Shown in pieces: positions 25,151-37,564 of a stretch of 64,000 nucleotides of DNA (position 1 is its first letter; each line of letters starts with the position of its first letter). Origin of the DNA: Acanthochlamys bracteata (taxonomy: Eukaryota; Streptophyta; Magnoliopsida; Pandanales; Velloziaceae); NCBI GenBank assembly GCA_019914995.1, contig CM034142.1, positions 3,429,031-3,493,030 of the forward strand. Reading direction: 5' to 3'. The notes under the pieces were generated by a model, which saw nothing but the letters and a program-made list of their open reading frames with translations, was not told the origin of the DNA and did no database searches. Made by a program: the position numbers and the translations under genes.

Positions 25151-25467
25151 TCAATAACTTCAAGTTAAAGAACATTAAAACCATTAGAATTGATCTTATG
25201 ACAAATATTCAATGCTAATTACAATAGCACCGGAATTGACAATTACAAATATTCAGTGGAAGTGAGGAAAAAACAGACAGTTCTGTGATAACGTAACAAA
25301 CTAAGCAATGCACAAGATGATCCAATTCATATTATTGGCATAAAGATCAGAAAGCACATACGTTGAAGTAAAAGCAATACGAAGGCGTCATCTATTACCT
25401 GGAATGTTTAGAAGCAACTCTTTAGCTACCATGCCAGCCGTTGCAGAAACTTTTCCGTAATTAGTTT

Positions 25468-25566
25468 CTAAAACAAAGCTGTAGGAACAAATTGTCTGGT
25501 CCCACTTGCCTCCCACCAGTCTGGTAACCGATCGAAAGCTTGAACAAGGTTTACAGTAATCAAGCT
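25468..25566 (-). pseudogene. Small conserved exon-like frame in module C, copy 2
   Basis: Encodes LITVNLVQAFDRLPDWWEAS then GTRQFVPTALF and a stop. The frame is the same as at 22,194-22,292 with four amino-acid changes and several silent changes. Family not recognised. Confidence 0.4.
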
Positions 25567-26064
25567 TATTTTCTTTTGCACAAATTGGAAATTATAGAAA
25601 TTTCTTTTTTTGCGAGATAAAAGGAACTTCATTAATATAAAACATTTCTTGACACCACTGCCTTAATCCATTCCCTCATGTGGTTCAACAAGCAGGAAAA
25701 GGCAACTCGATCAACGCAGACAAAACATAATCAAACGAAAATTATTAGTAAGTTGCTTGATTTCATATGCTCAACTAGCTTCATGAGTCCAATATTGAAA
25801 AATTAATAATAAACATTACCATGTTTTCGACCGCAGTTACCTAAAGAATGCATCCCTCTGAGAAAGCCTGTAAAATCATTATTAGTACCAATTCAATGCA
25901 TGAAAAAGGGCCTGAAGGTTTTCCAAATGTTAAAAATTAATTCTTACAAGAATTATCCTAGAACTGAACTTTTGGATGACTGAGAGATCGCTCTTTGTCA
26001 AGTGAAATAGCATGGTAACCAAGAGAACTTTAGAGGTAATTTAGTGGTAGCATTTTGGAAAAGC

Positions 26065-26130
26065 ACTTCCAATAGGAAAAGTCTTTGCCTACCTCATAAT
26101 TATTGGAAAAGTCTTTGCCTACCTCATAAC
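26065..26130. repeat. 33-bp direct duplication
   Basis: GGAAAAGTCTTTGCCTACCT followed by CATAA occurs twice in immediate succession. Module C copy 1 (near 22,670) has it once, so the duplication arose after the modules separated. Confidence 0.85.
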
Positions 26131-26592
26131 AAAAGTAACAAAGAAAGATCATTATATGAATAAATTGTAACAACAACAAGAACAAAGAGAATACATAGAT
26201 ACGGAAAAGCATGCTGGAGCAACAAGAAGCAAAACCTTCAACATGGTACTCTGCTATTAAAAACGAACTTCGGCTGCCTTCTTCTCAGCAGTAGGGCAGT
26301 AGTAAGCGAAGCACCCAAAAAGTAAATCCTCATAGAACATGCTCTGTCCACTATCTGCAGATAGATATTCTTTCTAGCAGATTATCAATGAACCATATAT
26401 AATGTTATGTAATTACATACAGGTAAAAGGCATGCTTACATGCATACACATATATAACTGCAAACATATGCTTTTTCTCTACAACAAACTCCCTGTGCCA
26501 CTGTAGTTGTTCATCAGGAGAAAGTAGTCCAAATCACTGTGGCACATGCAGCCTCGGTATCTACAGCCATATCTTGCTGCAACTGAAGGTCT

Positions 26593-26768
26593 GTAGGGGT
26601 AAAATGTCAATAAAGTACCAACTTTAGGAAAACTTTTGCTATTAAATTATGTTATACCAATATTAGACCAATAAAGGATGAGTTCAAGTACAGCAATGGT
26701 TAAAACATATAGCTGCCAAATCAGAAAATAGATTTCAGAAAGCACAGAGAAATTAAGTTCAGAATTGG
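26593..26768 (-). repeat. Module D, copy 2
   Basis: Partner of 19,072-19,240, 7.52 kb away, also directly following a module C copy. Confidence 0.85.
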
Positions 26769-27130
26769 CCTGCAACATACTGTACTTAAAGCTAGGCCTC
26801 AATAATTTCGAACTTAAACATTTAAAATTTTCGCACTTAGCTCTCCAAAGTTTTATTTGAACAATTCTAAACTTTGATTTTCCTTGCTATTAGCTCCATA
26901 CTAGTAATAGTGCAAATTCTCTACGTTAATTTTATTGAAGTGGAGAAACTGATTTAAAAATTAGTATCTTTTGAATTTCAATGATCTCTTTTTTCATGAG
27001 TTCTTGTCTCTTTTTGAAAATAACTACCTTCCGCAGCGACTGGTATATAAAGGCACAGCCCACTCATAGTAGTATTATGCTTATCTCCAGTTTTAAGTCT
27101 TCCATTCCTGTCTACCGTAACTCCCTTCGC

Positions 27131-27340
27131 CTACAACACCAACGTATAAATTACCATAACAAAATTCTTGCCGTAAAATATGGCTCCATCTTTCTCCACT
27201 CTCGACCAGCAACTAGATACTATTTCTTGATTGGAAAGTACTCCGTACCTCTCCTCCTCTGCCTTCACTATTTCTGCCACCATGAGCTTAAAATGATTCA
27301 CACTCCAAACTAGAACTCTGCTTGATTGACTGTTGAAGTT
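27131..27340 (-). other. Exon-like open frame, unrecognised
   Basis: The minus strand is open for VNHFKLMVAEIVKAEEERYG followed by VLSNQEIVSSCWSRVEKDGA. Base composition is higher in G+C than the flanks, which suggests an old exon. No family recognised and no second copy in the window seen. Confidence 0.25.
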
Positions 27341-27689
27341 GCAAAAAGCTGGTGCTCCATCAAGCGCGTGTATTTTTGACAGCCTCAAATAGAAAAGGGA
27401 TATAGGGTAAACAATCACTATGTCAAAAACTGAGCAAAATAAGCAGGAACAAGTGTATTCAAAAGAGCAGATGACTTAGCTAAGTAGGAAAACGACAGCT
27501 TCATGCTTGACTGATTGCTTGCATATAAGAAAAGTTATACACTCCAACGCACTAGCTACAGCTGGGAGGACTTTCAAATATTATATCAACTGAGTGATGT
27601 TTTGCTGAATAAAACTAAAGAAATAATGCAGCTACCAAATCTTAAAATAGGCAATTAGCCTAAATTTTAACACAAACTAAGCACATAAT

Positions 27690-28345
27690 CTGCATCTCCA
27701 AGTATTAGACAGAAATATGAATTTATGCATAAGGGAACACGCAAGGAGCTTTTAAATCACAAAAGCAGTAGTTAGTTTCTTCAATCAGTCATAGAAAACA
27801 TCTGCCCTCCAAAGGAAGGTAAAGCAAACCCCTCCTTGGACGAGCACGGTGCTTAATCAAGTAAAAGGTTTTGTTAATGTGCTTGAGCGAATGGAGGAAG
27901 GAATGCAACTCTAAAAGAAGGTAACCATAATTGAAAACAACCTTAAATAGACTAGTGTTACATAAGAAATTAATCATCAGGCGTGGTGTCTTTTTAGGAA
28001 GTGTTGATAACTAACCAGGTGGTCCAGATTTCAATTAAAAAAGGATGATTAAATAGGCAGGATTTATGTGTTGATAACTAACCATTCTGCATTCCAAAAA
28101 CCCCAACAGTTAAGCAACAAGAAAAGAATTCAAAGAATAGGCAACTTAGCTAAGCAAAGAAGTGACCACTTGATCGATTGAACGGATTTGAAAACATTGA
28201 CATTCCAATCAGCTCCATGTTAGGTGTTTCAACCTGAGATGATGAGTGATACGGTAAGAAACAGTAAGTATGCAAGTATAACTTAATAAGTGAAGTAGGA
28301 TGTAAAGGAAAAGTAGACAACTTATCTGACAGCCACCCCAATAAT
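27690..28345 (-). repeat. Long direct repeat M, copy 1
   Basis: Matches 31,750-32,345, and more distantly 37,565-37,770. Landmarks are CATCTCCAAGNATTAG, AGGAAGTGTTGATAACTAAC, GGATGATTAAATAGGCAGG and CAGCTCCATGTTAGGTGT. No coding frame is kept between copies. Confidence 0.82.
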
Positions 28346-28479
28346 CAACAAATCTTTTTCAGGCTTGAGCATTGTTGTTTAAGCTATCAAATTTATTTTA
28401 ACATGGACCATCTTGTAATTAAGATCACTACATCACTACTTGACATTATAATGATGATCAAGTAAATTCCTAACTTGGC

Positions 28480-28770
28480 ACCATCATACAGATTGCTGTC
28501 ACCATCTCTAGATTGTCGATGCTTGCCATGAAAGTCCACAACAAATGCTGCCTCGGAAAAGATGCTGCTATATCTGTAGGGTCATAAAAGATATCGCACT
28601 TCACATTTTTAAACACTAGATATTTATGTGAGAGGAGGTTCAAAGGACCAAACTGGCAACAGAAACCCGAGAAAGAGACGATCTAGCACAAAAACTCTCC
28701 TTCAATGATATGTCGATCTATATCTGGAAGGAAGGTTAAGGTAATATCGGCTCCCTCATTCCAAGTCATC
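28480..28770 (-). other. Exon-like, GC-richer stretch, unrecognised
   Basis: Base composition rises against the AT-rich surroundings, and short minus-strand frames such as GADITLTFLPDIDRHIIEGE and AAFVVDFHGKHRQSRDGDSN are seen. They are not in one frame and I cannot assign a family. It could be decayed coding sequence. Confidence 0.25.
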
Positions 28771-29619
28771 ACCCTATTCTCTCAGTTCCTAAACAAAGGT
28801 AAATAATAATTACACAAGACTCTCAAAGAGCTTCACAGCTAGCTTATGCTGTGAAGGAGACACATTAAAATAATGAAGGATAGAACAACATCACAACAAA
28901 CTTAAATATTATGCATGCCCAACTGAAAACATCAGAAACAACATAATCAGCAGATTGCATGATATAATGCGAAGTCAAAGACATCGTTATAGCAAGACAT
29001 AAACTTACCAATCCAACCTTATCTCTTACACCAGAATATATGCACAAGTGCAGAAGGACGTAAGGTACATAGTTTGATGCATAGGACATAATTAGATCTA
29101 ACAGAAGAAACATAGCAATAAACACGTACTGCAATAATTGTTTATAGGTGTTTGTCCCTATGCATGAAATAAATTATTTTTATTGTACAAGGTGTGGTAA
29201 TGTGCAGAGCTGCTTTTGCAATGGCATGATATCTTTTGGCCTGTAACAGTCTACCTATGCAACAAAGCAAATTATGCCTTAGTGTTTGCAGCGATATTCC
29301 TACTTCTAATAGTCAATAAGAACAGCCATGTATTGAATCCACTTAAGTCATTCCATGATTATCTTTTACTGACATGAAGAGAAGGTAAAAGAACCTAAAA
29401 ATATACATAACTGAAACACTGCAAAATATGATGCGATCAGGCTTCTGCTTTGTTGCACTAGAAAAGGTTAGACGCATGTTTTCTAAGGAAACCAAAAACT
29501 CATATACATTTCAAAATAATATCAAAACAAAAATGTACTTAAGAATCAACCAATCTTCAGAATATACAAGATGGTTTATAGATCTATTACACCAGTATGT
29601 ACTAGTATACCTAGCCACA

Positions 29620-29700
29620 GAGCCATGAACAATTCTTTTCCTGGGTTATATGCAACTCCACATAGATCCTGGATCGTCTCCTCACTGAACCTCAGACAAA
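29620..29700 (-). pseudogene. Exon-like repeat E, copy 1
   Basis: The minus strand reads RFSEETIQDLCGVAYNPGKE then LFMALW. Related frames occur at 40,500-40,575 (VDEIIKDLFGVAYN, stop) and, further decayed, at 41,120-41,195. Three copies with the core DL(C/F)GVAYN suggest one old exon. The family is not recognised. Confidence 0.4.
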
Positions 29701-30186
29701 TCAGTGTATGCAACAATTTATACATTCACCATAATTCACATAGTTAGGCTATTACGAAAAACAAAACTATCATTGGAATCATAGACATAAAGAACATACA
29801 AATTCAGAATAAATATAGATATGCAACATCTAGAAGAAGATGTAAACGTAATTTATGCTAGTAGGGGAATGGACAGTATCATTGCCTAAACACTAAATAT
29901 TCAACCTTTAGAAGAAGAAAATGAACATAAAACAACCATCAGTGCGGAAAGTCATCACTAGTATCACCTCCAAACTAAATCTTTGGCTTAATAGCTTCAA
30001 CAACAGACACTTCCACAAGGATAGTTCTTTCAGCATTCACACAAGATTTAAATTGAACCATATGTGTGAAACAAATAGAAAAAGAGGGTAACAAAAAATA
30101 CAGAGCTGAGTTGATTTTTTGAGTGGCACATTGTCAATGCAATGACGTGTCCACTGTAGAACATTCTTAGACAGCCAACGCTAACA

Positions 30187-30300
30187 GAGGTCCCAACATT
30201 CTTCAGGCACACACTCCATCTTTCCAGAAACAAGATATGAATCTTCTGAAATATTATTGCATATAACAGAGGTCCCAACATTTTTCAGGCATATACCTGA
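30187..30300 (-). repeat. Short direct repeat pair
   Basis: TAACAGAGGTCCCAACATT followed by YTTCAGGCA occurs twice, about 86 bases apart. No other copies noticed. Confidence 0.8.
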
Positions 30301-31749
30301 AATAGTTAGTAATGAAATCCAGCATACCTGCCGCTTCAGGAAATCTTTACAAACAAATACCAATAAAGTTCAATCTATCTTGACTTCAAAGATATCATTC
30401 CACGACTGACTTCTGGTAAAGTAACAGACAGTTGAAGCACCTAAAAGAACGGATCCCTTATGAAGCACTCAGAGAAAACTTCAAGACCATAAGGTTTCAA
30501 CTATCAAGTCAGTAACATCATCGCAATTAAATGTCTGCAAACTATTTAGTGATACTAATTGAAGTCCTTGGCATAGACAAAACTCAGAGGAAAAAAGTCA
30601 TACTTTACTATTTCAAGCCAACACGCTCATGAAATAAATCCTCAACTACATCCATGTTAGATGAACTAAAGCTTATAAGCCTAACTGTTGGCAGCTCCCA
30701 ATGTATAGTGTATGCAAGAACCAAACCGATTCAGTATATAAAGGTTTTTGAATTCTAACGCGTTTGTAAATTCTAACATACCCTAACTACACTGTCCAAG
30801 ACGCTTCCTGTCCATGGATCTATAGTAACTTTCTAAATATATTGATCATCTTTCCAGTGGGACTTTTGGATAGACGCCATACACCTAACATGGTCATCTC
30901 AGTCCAATAAATGGATCTGACAACCTGTACAATCTCTACTGTTCTAATAGTTGGACCAACATTTAAAAACTAACAATCTTTCAAATGAGAAATGGGACAA
31001 TTCATGATAAAATGCTTCAGATCAACACTTTAGTTGTTTGGAATTCTCTGCCTTCGCAATAAAAGAAGGTAAAGTATCGTATATTCAGCAACAGCCAATG
31101 AACATTTGGATTGACTATCTAAATGAATGCCAGAAAACCAATCAGTGTTAAAGCGGACAGGACCTATCGGATGACGGATCAATTATCTTACAACAGATTC
31201 TTCTGAAGTAAATGGTAATGCTCCTATAGTACAAGTACTTGAGTTGAATAAACCAAAAGGAAGTCTACACGACAGTTAAAGAACTCGTTTTCTTGATACT
31301 TTTTGAATAAATCAATACTGTTGGGATTCAAATGACTGTCCTCTCCTTTGACAATGAAATGCCCAACAAACCAACTAAGCGTTTGGGTGTAACTTGCTTT
31401 AGAGGTACAATTGAGAAATAGCTTCAAAACTCTTTCAATCAAATAACTGGAAACGTTGGATCTATAGAATATACGTCATTCTTGCCAACTAATTACATAT
31501 GGCTATACAAAGGTATGCTATAGTTGTTAAGTTTATCATTCTAGGCTTTCCTAGAATTTCTTCTTTGCTTTCTTCGATTCATATGTGCAGAAATTTTAAT
31601 TAATCAAACTGAAATTCAAGATTGTAACTTGCAACCACACACAGATTGCTAGGTCTTAAATAGAAACATATCCCAGGTCTCTTACTGAACTGTTCAAAAT
31701 AGGAACAATGTCTAGGCAACATAATCTAAGCATATAAAATGAATAATCT

Positions 31750-32345
31750 ACATCTCCAAGAATTAGTCAGATATATGAATGTAAGCGTACGGGAACACGT
31801 GATGCACAGGATGGTTTTTGTAATGTGCTTGAGCGGTATGGACTAAGGAATGCAACTCTGAAAGAAGGCAGCCATAGTTGAAAGCAATCTTAAATAGGCT
31901 ACTGTTACATAACAAATCAATAATCAGGCGTGCTGTCTTTTAGGAAGTGTTGATAACTAACCAGGTGGNNNNNNNNNNNNNNNNNNNNNNNNNNNNNNNN
32001 NNNNNNNNNNNNNNNNNNNNNNNNNNNNNNNNNNNNNNNNNNNNNNNNNNNNNNNNNNNNNNNNNNNNTACAGATTTCAAATTAAAAAGGATGATTAAAT
32101 AGGCAGGGTTTATGTGTTGATAAATAACCAATCTGCAATTCCAAAAACCCCAACAGTTAAGCAACAACAAAAGAATTCAAAGAACATGCAACTTAGATAA
32201 GCAAAGAAGTGGCCACTTGATCGATAGTACGGGTTTGAAAACATTGAAGTTCCAATTAGCTCCATGTTAGGTGTGTCAACTTGAGATGATGAGTAATATG
32301 GTAAGAAATAGTAAGTATGCAAGTAAATAACTTTAACAAGTGAAG
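31750..32345 (-). repeat. Long direct repeat M, copy 2 (contains the N gap)
   Basis: Partner of 27,690-28,345, about 4.06 kb away. The run of 100 N falls inside it. Confidence 0.82.
31969..32068. other. Assembly gap of exactly 100 N
   Basis: A conventional placeholder length for a join of unknown size. In the paralogous copy at 28,013-28,028 the flanks (ACCAGGTGG and CAGATTTCAA) are joined with only two bases between them, and those two bases are also present at the right flank here. The true gap is therefore probably close to zero. Confidence 0.97.
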
Positions 32346-33959
32346 TAGGATAAAAAGGATTTAGAAAAGGAGACTAGTACTCTGAGCAAGGGAACAACTT
32401 ATTCAATTGTCTGCATTGCAAATAATTGACTCTTGAACCAGCATTCTGTTGGTTTTGATAACCAGAGAACACAAAAGAGAGATAGAACAAACAATCATTA
32501 TGCGAACAAACTGACCAAGTTAAGTAACAATGAATGGATTAAAACAAGTACGTGACTTAGCTAGGCAGGACAATGGCTGCTTTATACTTGATTGCTTGCA
32601 TTGAAGAAAGTTAACACTTTAACCAGCCTATTTCCAGCATCACATGTATACAGAAATAAAAGAAGACCGTACATGGACGACTCAACAAACAAGCCACCAA
32701 CGAATGAACACAGAAGTGAAAACAACAAGCTCAAAGACTTTTTTCTTGTATCTATATTAAAACATAAAATTGATCTTGTTGGATAACAAGGAAAACATTT
32801 AGTGACATAATAAAACAAAAGTTGCCTAGTTCTGACGTATTGATTTTTGAAGAAAATTATTAATGCAAAGAATACAAAGCCAATCATTAAGAACAAATGA
32901 CCTTTGAAATAGGATGGGAGAAAACCGTCCCTGAGATGGCCACATTGAACCATGTGAAAATAGATGCCCCACATTGACAAGAATGGATTAAAAAGTAGGT
33001 AACTTAGCTAAGAATGACAACAGTTGCTTCATGCTTGATTGCCTGCATTGAAGAAAGTTGACACTATAACCAGCCCACTTCCAACTGCAAAGAATTTCAT
33101 GTTATATCTACAAGTTTTGTTTTACCAAATAAAATATAGTATAACTAATAAAACTATCAATAAGCAATGGCGATGTTCATGTAAATCAAACAAGAAACTC
33201 TAATTCAATAATTCTATATCACACAACAAGAGAATCACTATAATGGAAAGGAAATTGTTAGAACAAATTTTCATTCAAGTAGAAAACAGTAACAATCTCA
33301 ATAGCCACCACTGACTTTCCCACTTTCAGTTACACAAGCAGGATAAGAAGACAGTCTGTCAAGATGGTTCATCAAAGTAATAAGTAATATGCTACAAAAG
33401 AACACATCTATAAATCAAACTACCTCTTCTGAAAATCTCCTCCGATCCCAGTTAATCAATAACTTGCACAAAAAAGAATTTAAAACATTAAAATGCCACA
33501 ACAGATATGTTGTCGAAAAAAACATCTGCACATTTCATCTGAAGTCCTACTGAAGTAAAGATTTCAAACTACAAACATATTTGTTGTTAGAATTTCATCA
33601 CGCAGAATCATTGTTTGATTTGAATATGGTACTACACTGATCTTACATCAGGAAGACTTAGATATCTCACTCTTACCTACCTCTAGAATCAAGCCAGTCT
33701 TTGTATGTCAAGCCAGTCAAAGCCTATCCTGTCTTTCACCTTTCATAATCTGAGCAACTATGATCCTCACAACTATTAGAAAGTTTGAAATATACACCAT
33801 TCAAACTTTCATGAGTTCATGCAACTGTTTGCATGGTGAAACCCTTAGTCAAGATAATACTGGATCAATGTAAGGCCTCAGAGGATGAAATCGTACTTCT
33901 ACTGAGACATGTCATGCAATATTCAAAACAAAGAATTAATTTTTTAAAAATAATGACAT

Positions 33960-33992
33960 TACAAAAAAAAAAAAAAAGAAAAAAAAAAAACC
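33960..33992. repeat. Poly(A) tract
   Basis: About 30 bases of A, broken by single C and G residues. No retroposed gene or SINE is evident next to it. Confidence 0.9.
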
Positions 33993-35133
33993 AAAGCTGA
34001 AGATGATTACCAAGGCGATTTTGTACTTGACATAAAAATCGAAAAACTCTTAACCAATGCTAATGACATTTTGGTGTTCTCAAAGTACTTGTATTTAAGG
34101 CTCTAATATCTTTCATTGTTAGTTTACCATTTCATTTGTAGCAACTCTCATGATTGCCCCTTACATTTTGCTATTGTAACACCACATACCACCACCTTTC
34201 CAGAATATGACTTTTTAAACAGAATGAGTTGAGAAAAAGTACATAAGATGGTCTAAAGAAAAGTTTTAGCAGGCCCGTAGAAAGTGATGGATGCTTTTTG
34301 TTGCTGGAGCAAAAATATGTATGTTGGTTTACATTTCACACATAGCTCAATAATGAATTGCCAACATGATGAGATAAGAATGTTTTCCAATGAAAGCATA
34401 TATCTTTAACTCTTTCACCAGTTTATCATGGAATTAAAAGTTTTATGAAGTCTGGAACCAAATGATTGAATGAAGTTAATCTAAGGAAACTCATATGAAA
34501 TAGAGGAACAGAGAAAACGCTGCAATTCAAAATCAGTAAAACGATTACATCATTAATTGCTGCAAAAGGAATTGAAACAGACAGGAATAAAGGGGCAGTA
34601 CGGACTAGAATAAATGAAGTTATCAATTTTAGTTGGCATTCTAGTAATTGCACAACAGCTACTCTTCAAAATCAGTAGAAAATTAACCAGATACAAAAGA
34701 TGGATGATAGAATTTCTTAAGTATAAACCAGTAAATATTTTTTGAATGTTTTACAATATAGCTAGAAATAAAAATCATGAATGCATATGCCCATGTCCAA
34801 ACAGTCTTGCATTCCTAGCCAAAATGGAATGAGCTTGTTTATTTACAATTCCTAATGGCACGTGCAGTTACTAGTCATCATACAATAGCTAATAGAAGAA
34901 CAGAGAAGGACCTCTTTAAATGAATATTAGGACAAGAGAAGACATTTCAGAATTAGAATAACAACAGGGCTTTGAAATAACTAGAAATATGATTGAGTAT
35001 ACCTATATTTCAAGTGTAAATAATATAGCTATGCTAAATTTTCAGAACATTATGCGCATATCATTAAAAAATCATTAGCTTGCCGAAAACAGCGTTTCCA
35101 CGCCAATCACATTAAATTCATAGCACTGCATAC

Positions 35134-35286
35134 CTGAAGGATGGTCAACTTTGTTTTCTTAAGGAGGATAGGACAGAGGACATACTTCAAAGCATTTGCA
35201 AGCACAAATTTGGTCTGTGCAAGGGGGCCTTCATCAACATCCACAACTAAGACTGCTCCTTCAACTATCCACGTAACACACTCAAC
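35134..35286 (-). pseudogene. TypA/BipA GTPase exon (decayed)
   Basis: TypA/BipA is a ribosome-associated translational GTPase; the plant form acts in chloroplasts. On the minus strand, after acceptor TTTACAG, 51 codons read VECVTWIVEGAVLVVDVDEG then PLAQTKFVLANALKY, ending at CTTCAG before donor GTATGC. This matches the family's VERVVGMVEGA(I/V)LVVDAGEG and PLAQTKFVLAKALKYGLRPILL. The G4 motif NKVD, which reads guanine, is replaced by KKTK, so the fragment could not work. Both splice sites look usable, so it might still be spliced into a non-coding transcript. The rest of the gene was not found. Confidence 0.85.
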
Positions 35287-35384
35287 CTGTAAACCAATAT
35301 AAACCAATATGAAACACTTTCCGATAGTTCAGTAACAAACTTTTTACTTTAATCAATTTCAAATGGCCAAATTCAAAGATATAA

Positions 35385-35448
35385 AAACAGAGATGTCCAG
35401 GGGTATCAACTATGTTAAGCTCCTTTTCTTCCATGTGGTGGGAGTTAC
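35385..35448 (-). pseudogene. TypA/BipA preceding exon (G3 motif, frameshifted)
   Basis: Just upstream on the minus strand, after acceptor TATTTGCAG, the sequence reads ELNIVDTPGH, the G3 region that directly precedes the next exon in TypA. A one-base loss between TGGAA and GAAAAG breaks the frame, and the expected ADFGGE is no longer readable. The order and spacing relative to 35,134-35,286 are those of the real gene. Confidence 0.8.
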
Positions 35449-36564
35449 CTGCAAATAATTTGAATAAAGAAGAATAATCAAATGTGAATGCAAGTCATGC
35501 GACAAGACAAAACTCCAATTCTCATCAACTATAAATAAATCACCAACTGCCATATAAAAAAGGCTGCCCAAATAAGCACTCATAGTTCCTCAAAGAACCA
35601 AAAGGACCCTATTGTTAATCAAATGTTACAAAAATAATGCAAAACTAGACAAGTTACACACTCAAACAGTACTTTGTAAGATCTGATCATTCTAACATAT
35701 TTAGCTTCCGAAGGGGCATTCAATCCCCCTAAGTGTGTGATCTAGCGTGGCTTGCTGGACTTGGACAGCATGTGCTTCATCCATCTATTACCAGAAGTTC
35801 TCAAAGCCTTTCCCAGCATCTAAACCATCCCTAATGAAATGGTAATTGTTCTTTTGTTAAGAAGGATCCAGCATTTAAGTCGCTGAGTAAAGAACTTAGT
35901 CTACAATCATAACGGAAATGCAATGCCCAGTTGATGAAGATCACGGACCAAGCAGACGCTCTCTTAGCATGTAACTCTTATATATAATTTCCTCAACAAG
36001 GTTAAGCTTTACATTAACTTGAACAAAATTCCAGAAAGAGTCAAAACTCAAAGTAAGATATAAGGAAAAGTACTATAATAAGGATATACACCAGAAAAAT
36101 CTAACCATGAATGATGGTCATGAGTTCATTCAACAAGTGCATTAAAGATTAAATTTACAAAATACTGACGGCAATAAAGCCTCCAAAAGCACAGAGGATA
36201 CAGAAGAATAATCTTATAATATTCTTGTAAATTAGAAGGGGGAACCAATGAATAGTAGCAATCACTAAAGTCATTGAGCTTGCTGCAGGAGATTTACATT
36301 GCATATCATGACACAAATATTTATCGTACATGCTTGTGTAAGTAAAAGCTACGAAGGTCTTTTGTCTTCTTGATTCCTAGTTTGTAACTATAAATCTGTC
36401 TAGCAATCGCCACCTAGCTTGGCTGGTAAGGGCACTACATTACCATCAATCATGGCAGTGCCACAATCTTAACAATAAATTGAGAAAATATAAAATCCTT
36501 GAAGACGTCACAAAAACATAAAATTCAGTAGATAAAGTGGAAGTGCCATTTAAAATAAGTATAC

Positions 36565-37320
36565 TTACATTAGGTCGACCACAAGCATCTAAGCGACATG
36601 GTTACTTCCAGATTCTGGTTAAGTTTGCTTCTTCAAAGCTCTGTAGTGTAGTCAAGTATAAACGGCAGTTTTAGTGCCATTTCCTCAATGGCATAAGTAA
36701 TCATATTTGCTAGCTGAGCTACCAAAGTAATCACCAATGCGAGTGTCAAAATTTTTGACACCCATTTTTTTTCAACCTTTTCTAGTTCCTCCACACATGA
36801 GACCCATTTCAGAAATAGGAACTTATGAATTCACATCACTTTTCGGAGATCCATCTTTATTGCATCTTTGCTCAAATATCATATCCATGCAGAAGTTCAC
36901 TTCATAATCTTGCAGTCTACGGGTCGTAGCTTGCTTTGCAAAGAAGAGAGATTGGACAACTTCATTAGCTCCAATATATGGTAAGAAACATAGCTTATAG
37001 AACACAGAAGTGGCTTTAGCCTCTATGTTTAAAGACTATGCTATCTGTCATTCACAACTTTTGGAATCTTGGTCAAAAAGTGATCAATAAAAGTTTTTAT
37101 GTTTCTGAGAACTTGCTGTTTGTATGCATACAAATGTCATTTGCATGTGAAACAAGTAAATACACTTACGTATTAGGTTAACAAGAAGTATGTAAAGGAC
37201 ATGGTTACTCAAGATTCTAGCAAGTTTGCTTCAAAACTCAGTAGCATAGTCAAGTAGAAAATGGCAGTATTAGTGCAACTTGTCTCCTATTTGCTCAACC
37301 CCATAAGTAACTCATATTTT
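36565..37320 (-). repeat. Direct repeat pair, period about 600 bp
   Basis: Blocks at 36,565-36,705 and 37,165-37,315 share GACATGGTTACT, AAGTTTGCTTC and CAAGTAKAAAMKGGCAGT in the same order. The associated GGCTGAGCTACCAAAG block occurs at 36,712 and 37,500. No coding frame is shared. Confidence 0.72.
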
Positions 37321-37564
37321 ACTAACATGCTATGCAACAAATGTCTAACCAGGAAGAAAAGAAGAAGAACATCAACAATGTTCCTAAGCAAAAACGATAA
37401 TATTACAAGAATCATCATCTTACACACATCTCATAAAAACCATGACAGAGTAAATTGTTACGTAGCTTAGCCCCAGGTTCTACAGATCAAGAACTTCTCT
37501 GGCTGAGCTACCAAAGCCCCTTCTGAATGTAAAAGCTGCAATCACCAACGCAAGTTCCAATGCA

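Larger units (their letters stand above)
25253..26590 (-). repeat. Tandem module C, copy 2
   Basis: Partner of 21,992-23,120. It lies just upstream (minus sense) of the CDC20 copy 2 leader, where module A plus C lies upstream of copy 1. This is what remains of a third unit of the array. Confidence 0.82.

Noticed and set aside
36395-37520. tRNA-like or SINE box A similarity around GGCTGGTAAGGGC and GGTAGCTCAGC
   Set aside because: No box B at the right distance and no cloverleaf could be drawn.
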